Positions 6,101 to 12,513 of a stretch of DNA of 13,424 nt are shown piece after piece. The notes under the pieces are model-generated. The model had not been told where the DNA came from and ran no database searches. It worked only from the letters and a program-made list of their open reading frames with translations. Made by a program: the position numbers and the translations under genes. The DNA comes from an uncultured Flavobacteriales bacterium (GTDB taxonomy: Bacteria > Bacteroidota > Bacteroidia > Flavobacteriales > Crocinitomicaceae), in the NCBI GenBank assembly GCA_946479125.1, contig CAMLET010000030.1, positions 1 through 13,424 on the forward strand, written 5' to 3'. Every line of letters begins with the position of its first letter. Within the stretch, counting starts at the first letter, position 1.

Positions 6101-8170
6101 AGTTGTTACACCATTCCACTGAATAGTTACTGTTGGAGCCCCACCAGATGTTGATAATCCTGTAATTGATCCTGCAGAAGAACATGTAGCATTACTTACA
6201 ACTGCTGTTCCGGTAATTGTTGGACCACCAACTGTTACAGTTACAGGTTTTCTGAATGTTCCTGGACAAATACCAACGTAATAAGTTGTAGTTGTTGACA
6301 ATACAGGCGTAGTATATGTTAAACCTGTTCCCAATGCTGCGCCACCGAATTGAGTTGAGTACCAGGTTATACTTGAAGTTGGACCAGGCAATGTGCCAAC
6401 AACAGTTGCTGTAAGCGTTGTAGATCCGTTGCTACAAATAGTAACGTTTGCAGCATTAATATCAAAGAAAGGTTTTGTGTTGGTCGTTCCCGCAGCACCA
6501 GAAGTAGCACCATTTGGAGGGAAATTCACTACAACATTGGTTAAACCACTTGTAATTACCGTCCCGTTTGCCCCACCTGTTAAAGCTTGAATTGGAGTTC
6601 CGGAAGTAAAGGCAATCATTCCACCTGTTCCACCTCCTCCAGGACCTTCAGCTTCAGGTCCGTTTGTAAACGTTCCAAAAGTAACTGCGTTATTTCCACC
6701 ATTACCACCAATCGCCGATAAGGTAAGTGTATTTGGAAGTGGAAATGCCGCTGGGTTTGAAATGATTATTGAACCTCCTGCACCACCTCCACCAGCTCCG
6801 TCGTTTCCTTTTTTCTGCCCAGTATTTGCAGCCTGGTTAAGCGGATTGGAGTTTTGTCCATTCGAACCGTTTGCTTCAATTGTTCCAGTCCCGGTAACTG
6901 CTCCGTAGGATTGTAAAAAAACAATTCCACCACCAGCTCCTCCGCTTCCGGCTTGAGTACTAGCATCTTGTTCGCCAGAACCACCTCCTCCACCGAAGAA
7001 AACTCTCGTAGGGCTATAAGTTAATGGGTGTCCACCAAGTCCACCTTCAGTTCTTCTATAATCACCTGTCCAGGCATTCTGATTTGGTCCAATTGTAGTT
7101 TCATCCGGATTCCAACCACCAGCTGTAGAAGAAGTTAGTGTGTATCCTCCTCTTCCCCCACCAGAACTTGGTGAAGTACTCATTCCTACTGTTTCCAAAT
7201 TCCAAATCGACGTGTAAGTAGTATTTGGAACTCCTTTACCCGTATAAGTTCCGGATCCAACATTAGAACCACCGCCACCACCTGCATTTCGGAAGTTTCC
7301 ACCTCCACCACCGTTTGCTGGTGCTCCTAATCCATATCTTGAATAAAGTGCTGTATATTCTGTTGTGTATCCTCCAATTCCTTCTCCTTTTTCGGCAGCA
7401 TCACCACCATTAGTGACTCCTGGTTTCCCCATATCAGTTGCACTTCCTGCCGGTCCTCCATATGGCATTATCGCATCGATAACCCCACCACGGAATCCAT
7501 TACTTATGGTTGCCGTAGACGAAGCTGAAATTTTTGAATTATTTCCAAATGTAGTTGCACCGTCAACTTCAATAGCTACAATACCACCAGTTGTACCATT
7601 CCATGGAGCCGGAATAATCGATGTGTTTGCCTGAAGCGTTAAGCTTGTAAAACGAGGAATACGAACAATCTGAACATGACCAGCTGCTGTATAAGAATTA
7701 CTAAGGGCACAATTTAGTGTGATACCAGTTGTAGCTGTAATAGATCGAACTTCACGAACTTCGTAGTTTCCGGCATTGTTATAAGCAGTTACAGCACCCC
7801 AATCTGCCCGATAATTGTTCATGTTTCCCAAATCGGCCATGGCACTGTTCGACAAGGTATACCCACTATTCCAACCGCCCGAAGCAACTGGTGCTCCCGG
7901 AGTTGTATTGATATCCATTGTAGCGCCTTGCATCTGAATGATCATGATCAAATCACCCGGTCCCAAATTTGCCGTAAGAACAGCATTTGTCAACGTATTA
8001 TTCGCAACAGCAATAGTAGTTGCTCCTGCGCTTACGTCAGCTGTTAAACTTGTATATGAATTGACTTGAGTATTTGCTGCGGATATAGTACCTGCAAGGT
8101 GTTTACCTCTTTGACCAAAAGAAAAAACAGAAATAGCCAGTAATGGCAATAGGGATAGTTTTCTAAGCAT
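3128..8170 (-). CDS. Giant T9SS-secreted surface protein with Gly-rich, SprB-like repeat, PKD and CHU_C domains
   Basis: A 1680-residue protein. Residues 1-20 are a signal peptide (LSLLPLLAISVFSFGQ). Residues 25-225 form a conserved segment with GPGDLIMIIQMQGA; 225-545 is very Gly-rich with GGGGG clusters (near 286-303, 393-398, 457-465 and 511-517); about 575-648 is an Ig-like domain with a Cys pair. Residues 649-1512 are eleven repeats of 77-80 residues resembling SprB repeats, each with one Cys near residue 15 and one in a late GC. Residues 1513-1597 are a PKD domain (TWQWFTDG, YTDEGSYVVTLIV). Residues 1598-1680 are the gliding-motility-associated C-terminal domain (VPNVVTRNNDGANDVFFIKN, then NRWGSVVY and NDWNG), a type-B T9SS sorting signal. 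It is therefore probably exported through the outer membrane and displayed as an adhesin or filament. No PorP/SprF partner gene is in view. Confidence 0.92.
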   Translation of the reverse strand: MLRKLSLLPLLAISVFSFGQRGKHLAGTISAANTQVNSYTSLTADVSAGATTIAVANNTLTNAVLTANLGPGDLIMIIQMQGATMDINTTPGAPVASGGWNSGYTLSNSAMADLGNMNNYRADWGAVTAYNNAGNYEVREVRSITATTGITLNCALSNSYTAAGHVQIVRIPRFTSLTLQANTSIIPAPWNGTTGGIVAIEVDGATTFGNNSKISASSTATISNGFRGGVIDAIMPYGGPAGSATDMGKPGVTNGGDAAEKGEGIGGYTTEYTALYSRYGLGAPANGGGGGNFRNAGGGGGSNVGSGTYTGKGVPNTTYTSIWNLETVGMSTSPSSGGGRGGYTLTSSTAGGWNPDETTIGPNQNAWTGDYRRTEGGLGGHPLTYSPTRVFFGGGGGSGEQDASTQAGSGGAGGGIVFLQSYGAVTGTGTIEANGSNGQNSNPLNQAANTGQKKGNDGAGGGGAGGSIIISNPAAFPLPNTLTLSAIGGNGGNNAVTFGTFTNGPEAEGPGGGGTGGMIAFTSGTPIQALTGGANGTVITSGLTNVVVNFPPNGATSGAAGTTNTKPFFDINAANVTICSNGSTTLTATVVGTLPGPTSSITWYSTQFGGAALGTGLTYTTPVLSTTTTYYVGICPGTFRKPVTVTVGGPTITGTAVVSNATCSSAGSITGLSTSGGAPTVTIQWNGVTTPSMNLSGASAGSYSVLVTDGNGCTATSGPYTISSTGGPTVNTTNMVVTNENCLGNNGSITGITATGTGLTYSWTNSGGSSLNATSLAAGNYTLTVTDNLGCTANAGPITVGLTPGPSINSASVVVTNETCSNSNGSIAGLTASGTGLTYAWTNSAATTLNISSLAAGSYTLTVTNNLGCTATYGPVNITNSPGPVINTTNMVANNAHCGNNNGSITGITVSGGQPTVTYSWNSGAYSTLNISSLPAGNYTLVASDANGCTASVGPFTISNIAGPVVNTTGIVITPETCVGNNGSITGITASGASTLTYSWNFVSSPTIDATNLSSGNYALIVTDAFGCFSGAGPFNVGLTAGPTISATGLVVTNETCSNSNGSIVGLQATGTGLTYEWNSVATFNEDNTGLAAGNYTLVVTDFNGCTVSYGPVNITNSPGPTINTTNIVLSNEHCGNANGSITGITVSGGQPTIVYSWNSGAYNTLNISSLTAGNYSLLVTDGNGCTASVGPFAIINTPPPTINTTNMIINNESCAGNDGSIGGITVTGTGLSYQWNSVSSPLNINNQTAGNYTLLVTDGFGCTATAGPFTIGASTTLTIDSTNLAITLAGCTVDAGAIEGLVIVGGINPQFNWDNASPTLDNMGLASGTYTINVSDDQGCNLQASFYVGQTSAPVIDITNIIYDTVHCAQTDGGISGIDVTGGTEPYNYVWDGNAALNTLNISNTTSGNHTLVVVDDMGCQDSQLLVVPAQSGPVINAANLSVTNSTCQQLNGAIQGITVSGNQPFVYSWTNTSLTSLNLMNIGQGTYTLTVTDAFGCQTTGNPINVTTTPLPMADFSYSPNSIIPNDLVSFNDETTNATPVTWQWFTDGVAFGVTSTPTYTYTDEGSYVVTLIVTTATGCTDTVSKTLQVFGELIVPNVVTRNNDGANDVFFIKNLKPNAKLVVENRWGSVVYNSDDYQNDWNGDDMEGSKLTEGTYFYQLITDDGKILQGNVYLLNN
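3635..6226 (-). repeat. Eleven tandem ~79-residue protein repeats with a three-repeat higher order
   Basis: Within the adhesin gene, repeats begin at residues 649, 727, 805, 883, 963, 1042, 1120, 1200, 1277, 1354 and 1434 and end at 1512. A typical unit reads GPxINTTNxVxxNExC, NNGSITGIT, YSW, LNISSLxAGNYTLxVTD, GCTAxxGPF. Units fall into a repeating order of three subtypes. Repeats 3 and 6, 4 and 7, and 5 and 8 begin exactly 237 codons (711 bp) apart; for example an identical 20-base stretch occurs at 5445-5464 and 4734-4753. The last three repeats are more divergent (NPQFNWDN, PYNYVWDG). The DNA is similar between units but not identical, so the array is fairly old or selected for diversity. 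Confidence 0.88.
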
Positions 8171-8175
8171 GCTGT

Positions 8176-8216
8176 TTGTTATAACTATAACAAGACGCTA
8201 ATATAACCTAAAGGTT
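8176..8216. promoter_or_regulatory. Two AT-rich dyads just upstream of the adhesin start
   Basis: TTGTTATA and TATAACAA are perfectly complementary arms around two bases (8176-8193), ending 5 nt before the adhesin ATG at 8170. A second dyad, AACCT-AA-AGGTT, lies at 8205-8216. Both are in the 53-bp gap behind the YkgJ-type gene. The two-base spacers suit a dimeric DNA-binding protein better than an RNA hairpin. No T-tract follows, so I do not read them as terminators. Function is inference. Confidence 0.45.
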
Positions 8217-8223
8217 GTAAACA

Positions 8224-8709
8224 CTATTGAATTTTTTTGGCAACATTCTGAACAATTTGAACAACTGCTGGACACACTTCCATGTTTTTTCTTGTCAAAT
8301 CCAAAATCTGAAACATGTTCTTTCGATCTGTGTGTGGATATTCTCTACATGCAAGCGGTCGATCTTCATAGATCGAGCATGTATTATCAGCATATAAAAA
8401 CGTACACGGACTTGACTTCAGAACGTAATCGTTGTCTTCATCCAATCGTAAATATTGATCGATCAGTTTGTTCTCTGAAAGCTTTAAGCGCTTTGAAATC
8501 CTTTTAATATCTACGTCTCTGAAAATGGGACTGGTGGTTTTACAACAATTTGCACAGGCCAAACAATCCGTTTTTCGGAATACTTGATTATGCTGTTCAT
8601 GAAAAGAATCATCAAGTGTTCGTTTGTTTGCTTTACCCGCCTTCTTAATCCATTTTTGATAGATCTCCTTATCTGCCTTACCTTGACTAATCCATTTCTC
8701 CACTTCCAT
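8224..8709 (-). CDS. YkgJ-family cysteine-cluster protein
   Basis: I start at ATG 8709 (161 residues); the open frame continues to 8838, but that extension overlaps the divergent flavoprotein gene and has no family-like sequence. Eight cysteines occur at 49, 52, 55, 56, 102, 111, 121 and 146. The pattern CLACANCC (49-56), SPCTFL (100-105), NTCSIYEDRPLACREYP (109-125) and a late CP is the signature of the YkgJ/UPF0153 family (PF03692), thought to bind zinc or an iron-sulfur cluster. The N-terminal 45 residues are helical and charged. No signal peptide is present, so the protein is cytosolic. The biochemical role of the family is not established. It shares a 56-bp divergent upstream region with the flavoprotein gene and lies 53 bp before the adhesin on the same strand. 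Confidence 0.88.
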   Translation of the reverse strand: MEVEKWISQGKADKEIYQKWIKKAGKANKRTLDDSFHEQHNQVFRKTDCLACANCCKTTSPIFRDVDIKRISKRLKLSENKLIDQYLRLDEDNDYVLKSSPCTFLYADNTCSIYEDRPLACREYPHTDRKNMFQILDLTRKNMEVCPAVVQIVQNVAKKIQ

Positions 8710-8765
8710 AGATGCAAATTTAAGAAGGTTGAACGAGGTTGAAAGCTTTTGTTTATTTTCGTTAA
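8710..8765. promoter_or_regulatory. Divergent promoter region between the YkgJ-type and flavoprotein genes
   Basis: This 56-bp gap must carry promoters for both genes or place them at the ends of very short leaders. Towards the minus strand there is an exact TAnnTTTG box, TAAATTTG (8722-8715), 5 nt from the ATG. Towards the plus strand there is a one-off TATTTTCG (8754-8761), 4 nt from the ATG. A near-tandem 10-mer GGTTGAACGA / GGTTGAAAGC occupies 8727-8746 between them and could bind a shared regulator. Confidence 0.4.
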
Positions 8766-10262
8766 ATGGAAACTGAAAAGTTTGATGTAGTTGTAATTGG
8801 CGCTGGACCTGCAGGATATGCAGCTGCAATGCGTGCAATTGACTTTGGAAAACGTGTTTGTTTAATAGAACGTGACAAAGTTGGTGGAGCTGGAGTTTAT
8901 AACGGCGCCCTTTCTTCTAAAACATTATGGGAAATTGCCCAAAAGGTTTCAGATGTAAATGATACCATTAATCGCAAAGGAAGAGATCCTTTTTTTCTTG
9001 ATTGGTCAGAAATAAAATCTACGGTTGACGAAGCTGTATTCGAACGAAAGTTTCAATACTCGTGTCACATAAAACTGTTGCAGACGGAAACAATGAATTG
9101 TCTTTTGACTTACGAAAGAGGTGATGCCAGATTTGTTTCAAAAAATGAAATTGAAATTTCTCACGAAGGATCTACAAAGATCATTTACGGTGAAAATATT
9201 GTTATTGCAACTGGCAGCAGACCAAGAGCAATGCCGAATGTACTGGTTGATGAACAAACAATTCTTACAAGTGACGGAATCGATAAGCTCAAAGAATATC
9301 CAAAAAGCTTAGTGATTGTTGGGGCTGGAGTTATCGGTTGTGAGTACGCAACTATCTTCTCGAACTTTGGAAAAACGAAGGTTTATATAATTGATAGAGC
9401 AGACCGCATTCTTCCTTTCGAAGATCCGGATATATCCGAAATTGTTAGCCAGAACTTAGAAGAAAAAGGAGTAACTATTCATCACAATGCGTCTTTGGAG
9501 CGTCTTGAAAATCTTGGTGGCGAAGTTGAATATGAATTGAAATATCCGAACGGAAGTACAGAAATTATTCGTGTAGAAAAAGCACTACTTTCTATTGGTC
9601 GTGTTCCGAATATTGAAAACTTAAATTTGGAATCGGCAGGAGTTGCAATGTCAAAAAGAGGTGTGCATATCGGTGACGAAGATACTCAAACAAATATTCC
9701 AAACATTTACGCTATTGGTGATGTAAGCGGACGAATTGCGCTTGTAAATATGGGCGAGATTGAAGGACGTCATGCCATTGAAAAAGCATACAGCCCAAAC
9801 GTTGAGCCCTTGACATACGATAACGTTTGTACAATTATGTTTCTCCAGCCGGAAGTTGCCGCTGTTGGGCTAAACGAACAAACCTGTGTCAAAGAAAATA
9901 TTCCAATCAAGGTGGTGAAGATTGATTTCTCCTTGATTGCAAGAGCAATTGCTATGCGCAAAACAGAAGGGTTTTTCAAGATCATTGTAACCAACGATTC
10001 AGAAATGAAGGTTCTTGGAATGCGCGCTGTTGGCGAACATGCTTCGTCAGCTATTCAGGCAATTGGTCTTTTGATTAGATTAAACATGTCAATCTCAGTA
10101 ATTTCAGAGTTGATCCACCCTCACCCATCAATTGTTGAGGGAATTCAGGAATGTGTGAGAATGCTTTTGAATAAATCGGTTTTCAAGTCGAGTGTTTTTA
10201 AAGATCAATTGGCTTGTTATTCATTGGTGAATGGCGTGAAAACTCCTCTTGAAAGATTATAA
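8766..10262 (+). CDS. Lipoamide-dehydrogenase-like FAD/NAD oxidoreductase lacking the redox disulfide
   Basis: A 498-residue class I pyridine nucleotide-disulfide oxidoreductase-fold protein. FAD-binding GAGPAG is at 12-17, the second nucleotide-binding motif GAGVIGCEYATIFSNFG at 186-202 with Asp210 after the second strand (suggesting NAD(H) rather than NADP(H)), the FAD-closing motif NIYAIGDVSG at 313-322, and the dimerisation domain from about 350. The C-terminal dyad HPSIVE (His453, Glu458) that serves catalysis in dihydrolipoamide dehydrogenases is kept. However the canonical GGxCxxxGCxPSK is GGAGVYNGALSSK at 40-52: both cysteines are gone (Gly43, Ala48). Soluble transhydrogenase SthA loses only the second Cys. 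It therefore cannot perform disulfide exchange by the usual route; a flavin-only hydride transfer is possible. It is 20-30 residues longer than E. coli Lpd at the C terminus. No 2-oxoacid dehydrogenase genes are nearby. Confidence 0.88.
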   Translation: METEKFDVVVIGAGPAGYAAAMRAIDFGKRVCLIERDKVGGAGVYNGALSSKTLWEIAQKVSDVNDTINRKGRDPFFLDWSEIKSTVDEAVFERKFQYSCHIKLLQTETMNCLLTYERGDARFVSKNEIEISHEGSTKIIYGENIVIATGSRPRAMPNVLVDEQTILTSDGIDKLKEYPKSLVIVGAGVIGCEYATIFSNFGKTKVYIIDRADRILPFEDPDISEIVSQNLEEKGVTIHHNASLERLENLGGEVEYELKYPNGSTEIIRVEKALLSIGRVPNIENLNLESAGVAMSKRGVHIGDEDTQTNIPNIYAIGDVSGRIALVNMGEIEGRHAIEKAYSPNVEPLTYDNVCTIMFLQPEVAAVGLNEQTCVKENIPIKVVKIDFSLIARAIAMRKTEGFFKIIVTNDSEMKVLGMRAVGEHASSAIQAIGLLIRLNMSISVISELIHPHPSIVEGIQECVRMLLNKSVFKSSVFKDQLACYSLVNGVKTPLERL

Positions 10263-10289
10263 CCTCACACAAAGATTTTATAATAAAAT

Positions 10290-10345
10290 CCGCAAACAAA
10301 AAGAGCGAAGAGTTAATATTATCTCTGCGCTCTTTTTGTTTGCGG
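10290..10345. terminator. Strong bidirectional intrinsic terminator
   Basis: CCGCAAACAAAAAGAGCG (10290-10307) pairs perfectly over 18 bp with CGCTCTTTTTGTTTGCGG (10328-10345); after one A-G mismatch, AGAG/CTCT adds 4 bp around a 10-nt loop. It lies between two convergent genes, the flavoprotein (ends 10262) and the Pmp3 lipoprotein (ends 10378). The T-rich arms are inside the stem rather than after it, but the position and length support transcript ending from both sides. Confidence 0.8.
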
Positions 10346-10359
10346 TTGATTAATCAACC
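10344..10359. repeat. 16-bp perfect palindrome next to the terminator
   Basis: GGTTGATTAATCAACC is perfectly self-complementary and shares its first two bases with the right arm of the 18-bp terminator. It may add a second small hairpin for minus-strand transcripts or serve as a protein-binding site. No function can be assigned. Confidence 0.5.
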
Positions 10360-10377
10360 AATTTCTCTATGTTATTT

Positions 10378-11013
10378 CTAGATCTTATCTAAAACAACCA
10401 GTAATGAATAAATCAATCCTGGAATGAAGAACAATATCGTCAACAACAAACTGATCAACACTTTTGTCCAGTCAATGTTTGTCCAAATCCCTACAGCAAG
10501 CGGTGGAATGAAGAAACAAAGGATAATACAAAGGATTAATAAATCATCTGCATGAGAAGATTTAGAGCTGGAATCGTGTTTCTTCAAAACAGATTTTGCT
10601 TCTCGCGAACTGTTTCTTGAAATTCGATTGGAAGAATTTTCTTCAACACTTGAAACAGCTTGTGATCCGCTTCTTTGGTTTTCAACTGTTGTAACTTGTG
10701 TCTTTTCAGTGGATTTCTGATCAGAATTTGGTCTTTGCTGAACAACAGGTTCATTTGATTGAGTAGCTGTTTTTAGTGATTTCTTATTCAATACAACAGC
10801 TTCATCATTTGTTATTGTTTCCTTCTCAATAACCGTTTCATTTTTGGAGTCGTCGTGTTTTGCCTTAAGGTGACTTCGTTTAGAGTGATAGAATCCTTTA
10901 GTGTATTTTCTCTTTTGAAGAGAATTACTTGAAAATCCATCTTGTGTAACTCCACACCCCGTCACTAAAATCGCTGCACTAATACCCGCAATAAGTAATT
11001 TCATATTTCTCAT
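10378..11013 (-). CDS. Lipoprotein with C-terminal YqaE/Pmp3 membrane domain
   Basis: A 211-residue protein in three parts. Residues 1-20 are a lipoprotein signal (lipobox LVTGC, Cys20); Met4 is an alternative start. Residues 31-47 hold LQKRKYTKGFYHSKR, a motif I associate with Bacteroidota members of this group. Residues 50-155 are a polar, Ser/Lys/Glu-rich linker of low complexity. Residues 157-208 are a Pmp3/YqaE domain (PF01679) with two membrane spans, marked by LCFFIPPLAVGIW (165-177) and LLTILFFIPGLIYSLLVVL (190-208). Stand-alone Pmp3/YqaE proteins are about 50-residue membrane peptides linked to membrane potential and stress. Here the linker should be periplasmic between a lipid anchor and the two spans. 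The gene starts 24 nt after folD on the same strand and is probably cotranscribed; a strong terminator follows. Confidence 0.85.
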   Translation of the reverse strand: MRNMKLLIAGISAAILVTGCGVTQDGFSSNSLQKRKYTKGFYHSKRSHLKAKHDDSKNETVIEKETITNDEAVVLNKKSLKTATQSNEPVVQQRPNSDQKSTEKTQVTTVENQRSGSQAVSSVEENSSNRISRNSSREAKSVLKKHDSSSKSSHADDLLILCIILCFFIPPLAVGIWTNIDWTKVLISLLLTILFFIPGLIYSLLVVLDKI

Positions 11014-11037
11014 ATGATTGTTTTTTACTAAAGTAAA

Positions 11038-11916
11038 TTATTTCCCTTTAAGTTCCATTGCCTTTAATGTATTTATCATCAAAGATGCAATGGTCATTGG
11101 GCCCACACCACCAGGAACAGGTGTTATAGCACTGGTTTTAGGTGCAACTTCATCGTAAGCTACATCACCAACTAATCTCCAGCCACGCTCACGAGACGGA
11201 TCATCAACACGTGTTGTTCCAACATCAATTACCACAGCACCTTCTTTCACCATGTCAGCAGTAATAAATCCTGGAATTCCAACTGCAGCAACCAAAATAT
11301 CAGCTTGTAAACAAATGTCTTTCAGATTTTCAGATTTGGAATGCGCTAGTGTAACCGTACAATTTCCCGGATTAGTATTCTTTCCTAAAAGCAAACTAAG
11401 CGGTGTTCCAACAATATTACTACGACCTACAACCACACAGTTCTTACCTGCAGTTTCGATCTTATAACGACGCATCAATTCCACAATTCCAGCTGGTGTT
11501 GCTGGCACAAATCCCGGAATATTCAGCATCATATTCCCTACATTGATCGGGTGAAATCCATCTACATCCTTTTTAGGATCAATAGACAATGTCACTTTCA
11601 TTTCATCAATATGACTTGGTAGCGGCAACTGAACAATATATCCATCGATACTTTTATCCTCGTTTAGGGACTGAATTTTCTTTAACAAAGTCTCTTCTGT
11701 AATCGAATCATCGTAACGAATCAAGGTGCTTTCAAAACCAATCTCTTCACACGATTTCAATTTATTGTTCACGTAAGTTACTGAGCCTCCATCTTTTCCA
11801 ACTAAAATAGCAGCCAAATGTGGAATTTTCTTCCCTGCCGCTTTACGCTCTGCCACTTGTTGTGCCAGCTCTTTTCTAATTTCTTCTGATGTGATTTTTC
11901 CGCTAAGTATCTTCAT
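11038..11916 (-). CDS. folD: FolD, methylenetetrahydrofolate dehydrogenase / methenyltetrahydrofolate cyclohydrolase
   Basis: A 292-residue cytosolic enzyme, the normal length for FolD, starting at ATG 11916; an in-frame TTG at 11937 would only add seven residues. It interconverts 5,10-methylene-, 5,10-methenyl- and 10-formyl-tetrahydrofolate with NADP, feeding purine and formyl-Met synthesis. Signature segments are [15 protein letters not shown] (47-61) with the catalytic Lys52 and Tyr48, [10 protein letters not shown] (91-100) with Gln96, KKDVDGFHP (115-123) with Asp119, the dinucleotide-binding GRSNIVGTP (164-172), and [12 protein letters not shown] (264-275). All expected active-site residues are present. 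It is the first gene of a probable two-gene unit with the Pmp3 lipoprotein; a TATATTTG box lies 18 nt upstream of the start. The gene is divergent from the 128-residue unknown gene across a 198-bp gap. Confidence 0.96.
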   Translation of the reverse strand: MKILSGKITSEEIRKELAQQVAERKAAGKKIPHLAAILVGKDGGSVTYVNNKLKSCEEIGFESTLIRYDDSITEETLLKKIQSLNEDKSIDGYIVQLPLPSHIDEMKVTLSIDPKKDVDGFHPINVGNMMLNIPGFVPATPAGIVELMRRYKIETAGKNCVVVGRSNIVGTPLSLLLGKNTNPGNCTVTLAHSKSENLKDICLQADILVAAVGIPGFITADMVKEGAVVIDVGTTRVDDPSRERGWRLVGDVAYDEVAPKTSAITPVPGGVGPMTIASLMINTLKAMELKGK

Positions 11917-11934
11917 GAACCGTAAATTTTGTTG

Positions 11935-11942
11935 CAAATATA
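11935..11942 (-). promoter_or_regulatory. Likely -7 promoter box for folD
   Basis: TATATTTG on the minus strand matches TAnnTTTG and ends 18 nt before the folD ATG, giving an expected leader of roughly 11-13 nt. I see no TTTG/TTG at the usual distance upstream. The rest of the 11917-12114 gap shows nothing I can name. Confidence 0.42.
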
Positions 11943-12114
11943 CGCCGAATTCACTTAGTTGGAATTGGCTAAAACGAAATAGTAAAAGTTTAAATCAGTA
12001 ATTTTTCTCCATAACTACAATTCAATCAACAAATACACCCTTTTGCAAAAATTGGCAGTTTTCTTTCCAACCAACTTCAATTTAATTCGTCTTTACTATA
12101 TAAATGGAAATGTC

Positions 12115-12501
12115 ATGGAAAAGAACATTGCACCAAGAAGAATCATGAAGAGCGAATCTATTGCTCAGGTGAATGACGCAACCGTGGTGTTACGACACTT
12201 CATCGAATTAAGCGCTAAACTGCTTCCCTTCTTTAATGAACTTTCAAAGAAAGAGCTGTTGATGCCGCAGGAAGAAATGAATCGCGAAAAAATTATTGAA
12301 GTTTTTAGCAGCTACAAGTTCGACACTTCTACTTCGAACATTTTAATGGATTCTACAATTTTGGAAACAATCACTGAATTGTACAAGCACATTGAACAAC
12401 GTGTTCCGGGAGAAGATTCCTTCGCTGACTTTTTAATGGAAGAATTTTTAAACGAACATTCAAACTTAGTTACAAATTGGGTTAGAACAGACTTGAACTA
12501 A
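12115..12501 (+). CDS. Conserved-looking hypothetical protein, 128 residues
   Basis: I start at ATG 12115 (MEKNIAPRRIMKSESI); a longer frame from a TTG at 12043 adds a hydrophobic stretch of no recognisable type and is less likely. The protein has no signal peptide or membrane span, is acidic, and is predicted by eye to be mostly helical: VLRHFIELSAKLLPFFNEL, REKIIEVFSS, ILETITELYKHIEQR and FADFLMEEFLNEH read as amphipathic helices. I do not recognise a family. A small helical bundle that binds a protein partner is possible but is inference. It stands alone on the plus strand, divergent from folD. Its last codons and stop overlap the 3' end of the convergent neighbour by 4 bp, inside a shared palindrome. 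Confidence 0.68.
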   Translation: MEKNIAPRRIMKSESIAQVNDATVVLRHFIELSAKLLPFFNELSKKELLMPQEEMNREKIIEVFSSYKFDTSTSNILMDSTILETITELYKHIEQRVPGEDSFADFLMEEFLNEHSNLVTNWVRTDLN

Positions 12502-12513
12502 TTGTTCAAGTCT
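12489..12513. terminator. Shared hairpin across both convergent stop codons
   Basis: AGACTTGAAC (12489-12498) and GTTCAAGTCT (12504-12513) pair over 10 bp around the loop TAATT, which supplies the plus-strand stop TAA (12499-12501); the minus-strand stop TAG is 12500-12498. The plus side continues into a T-rich run (TCTTCTTTCC). It probably ends transcripts from both genes. The dyad makes both proteins end with Asp-Leu-Asn. Confidence 0.6.

Noticed and set aside
3635..6226. Regularly spaced repeats that might be read as a CRISPR array
   Set aside because: The period is about 236 bp and in frame with a protein-coding repeat; no short identical repeats with unique spacers exist.
6393..7634. 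Plus-strand open frames opposite the Gly-rich part of the adhesin
   Set aside because: They are Pro/Val/Ala-rich antisense shadows produced by GGN codons on the coding strand.
8710..8838. N-terminal extension of the YkgJ-type protein to 8838
   Set aside because: It overlaps the start of the divergent flavoprotein gene and has no family-like sequence; ATG 8709 gives a normal protein.
8766..10262. Calling the flavoprotein dihydrolipoamide dehydrogenase (lpd) or SthA
   Set aside because: Both redox cysteines are absent and no 2-oxoacid dehydrogenase genes are near; SthA keeps one Cys and lacks the dyad His.
12043..12114. TTG-initiated extension of the 128-residue protein
   Set aside because: The ATG at 12115 gives a compact protein, and the extension lacks signal-peptide logic and lies in the AT-rich upstream region.
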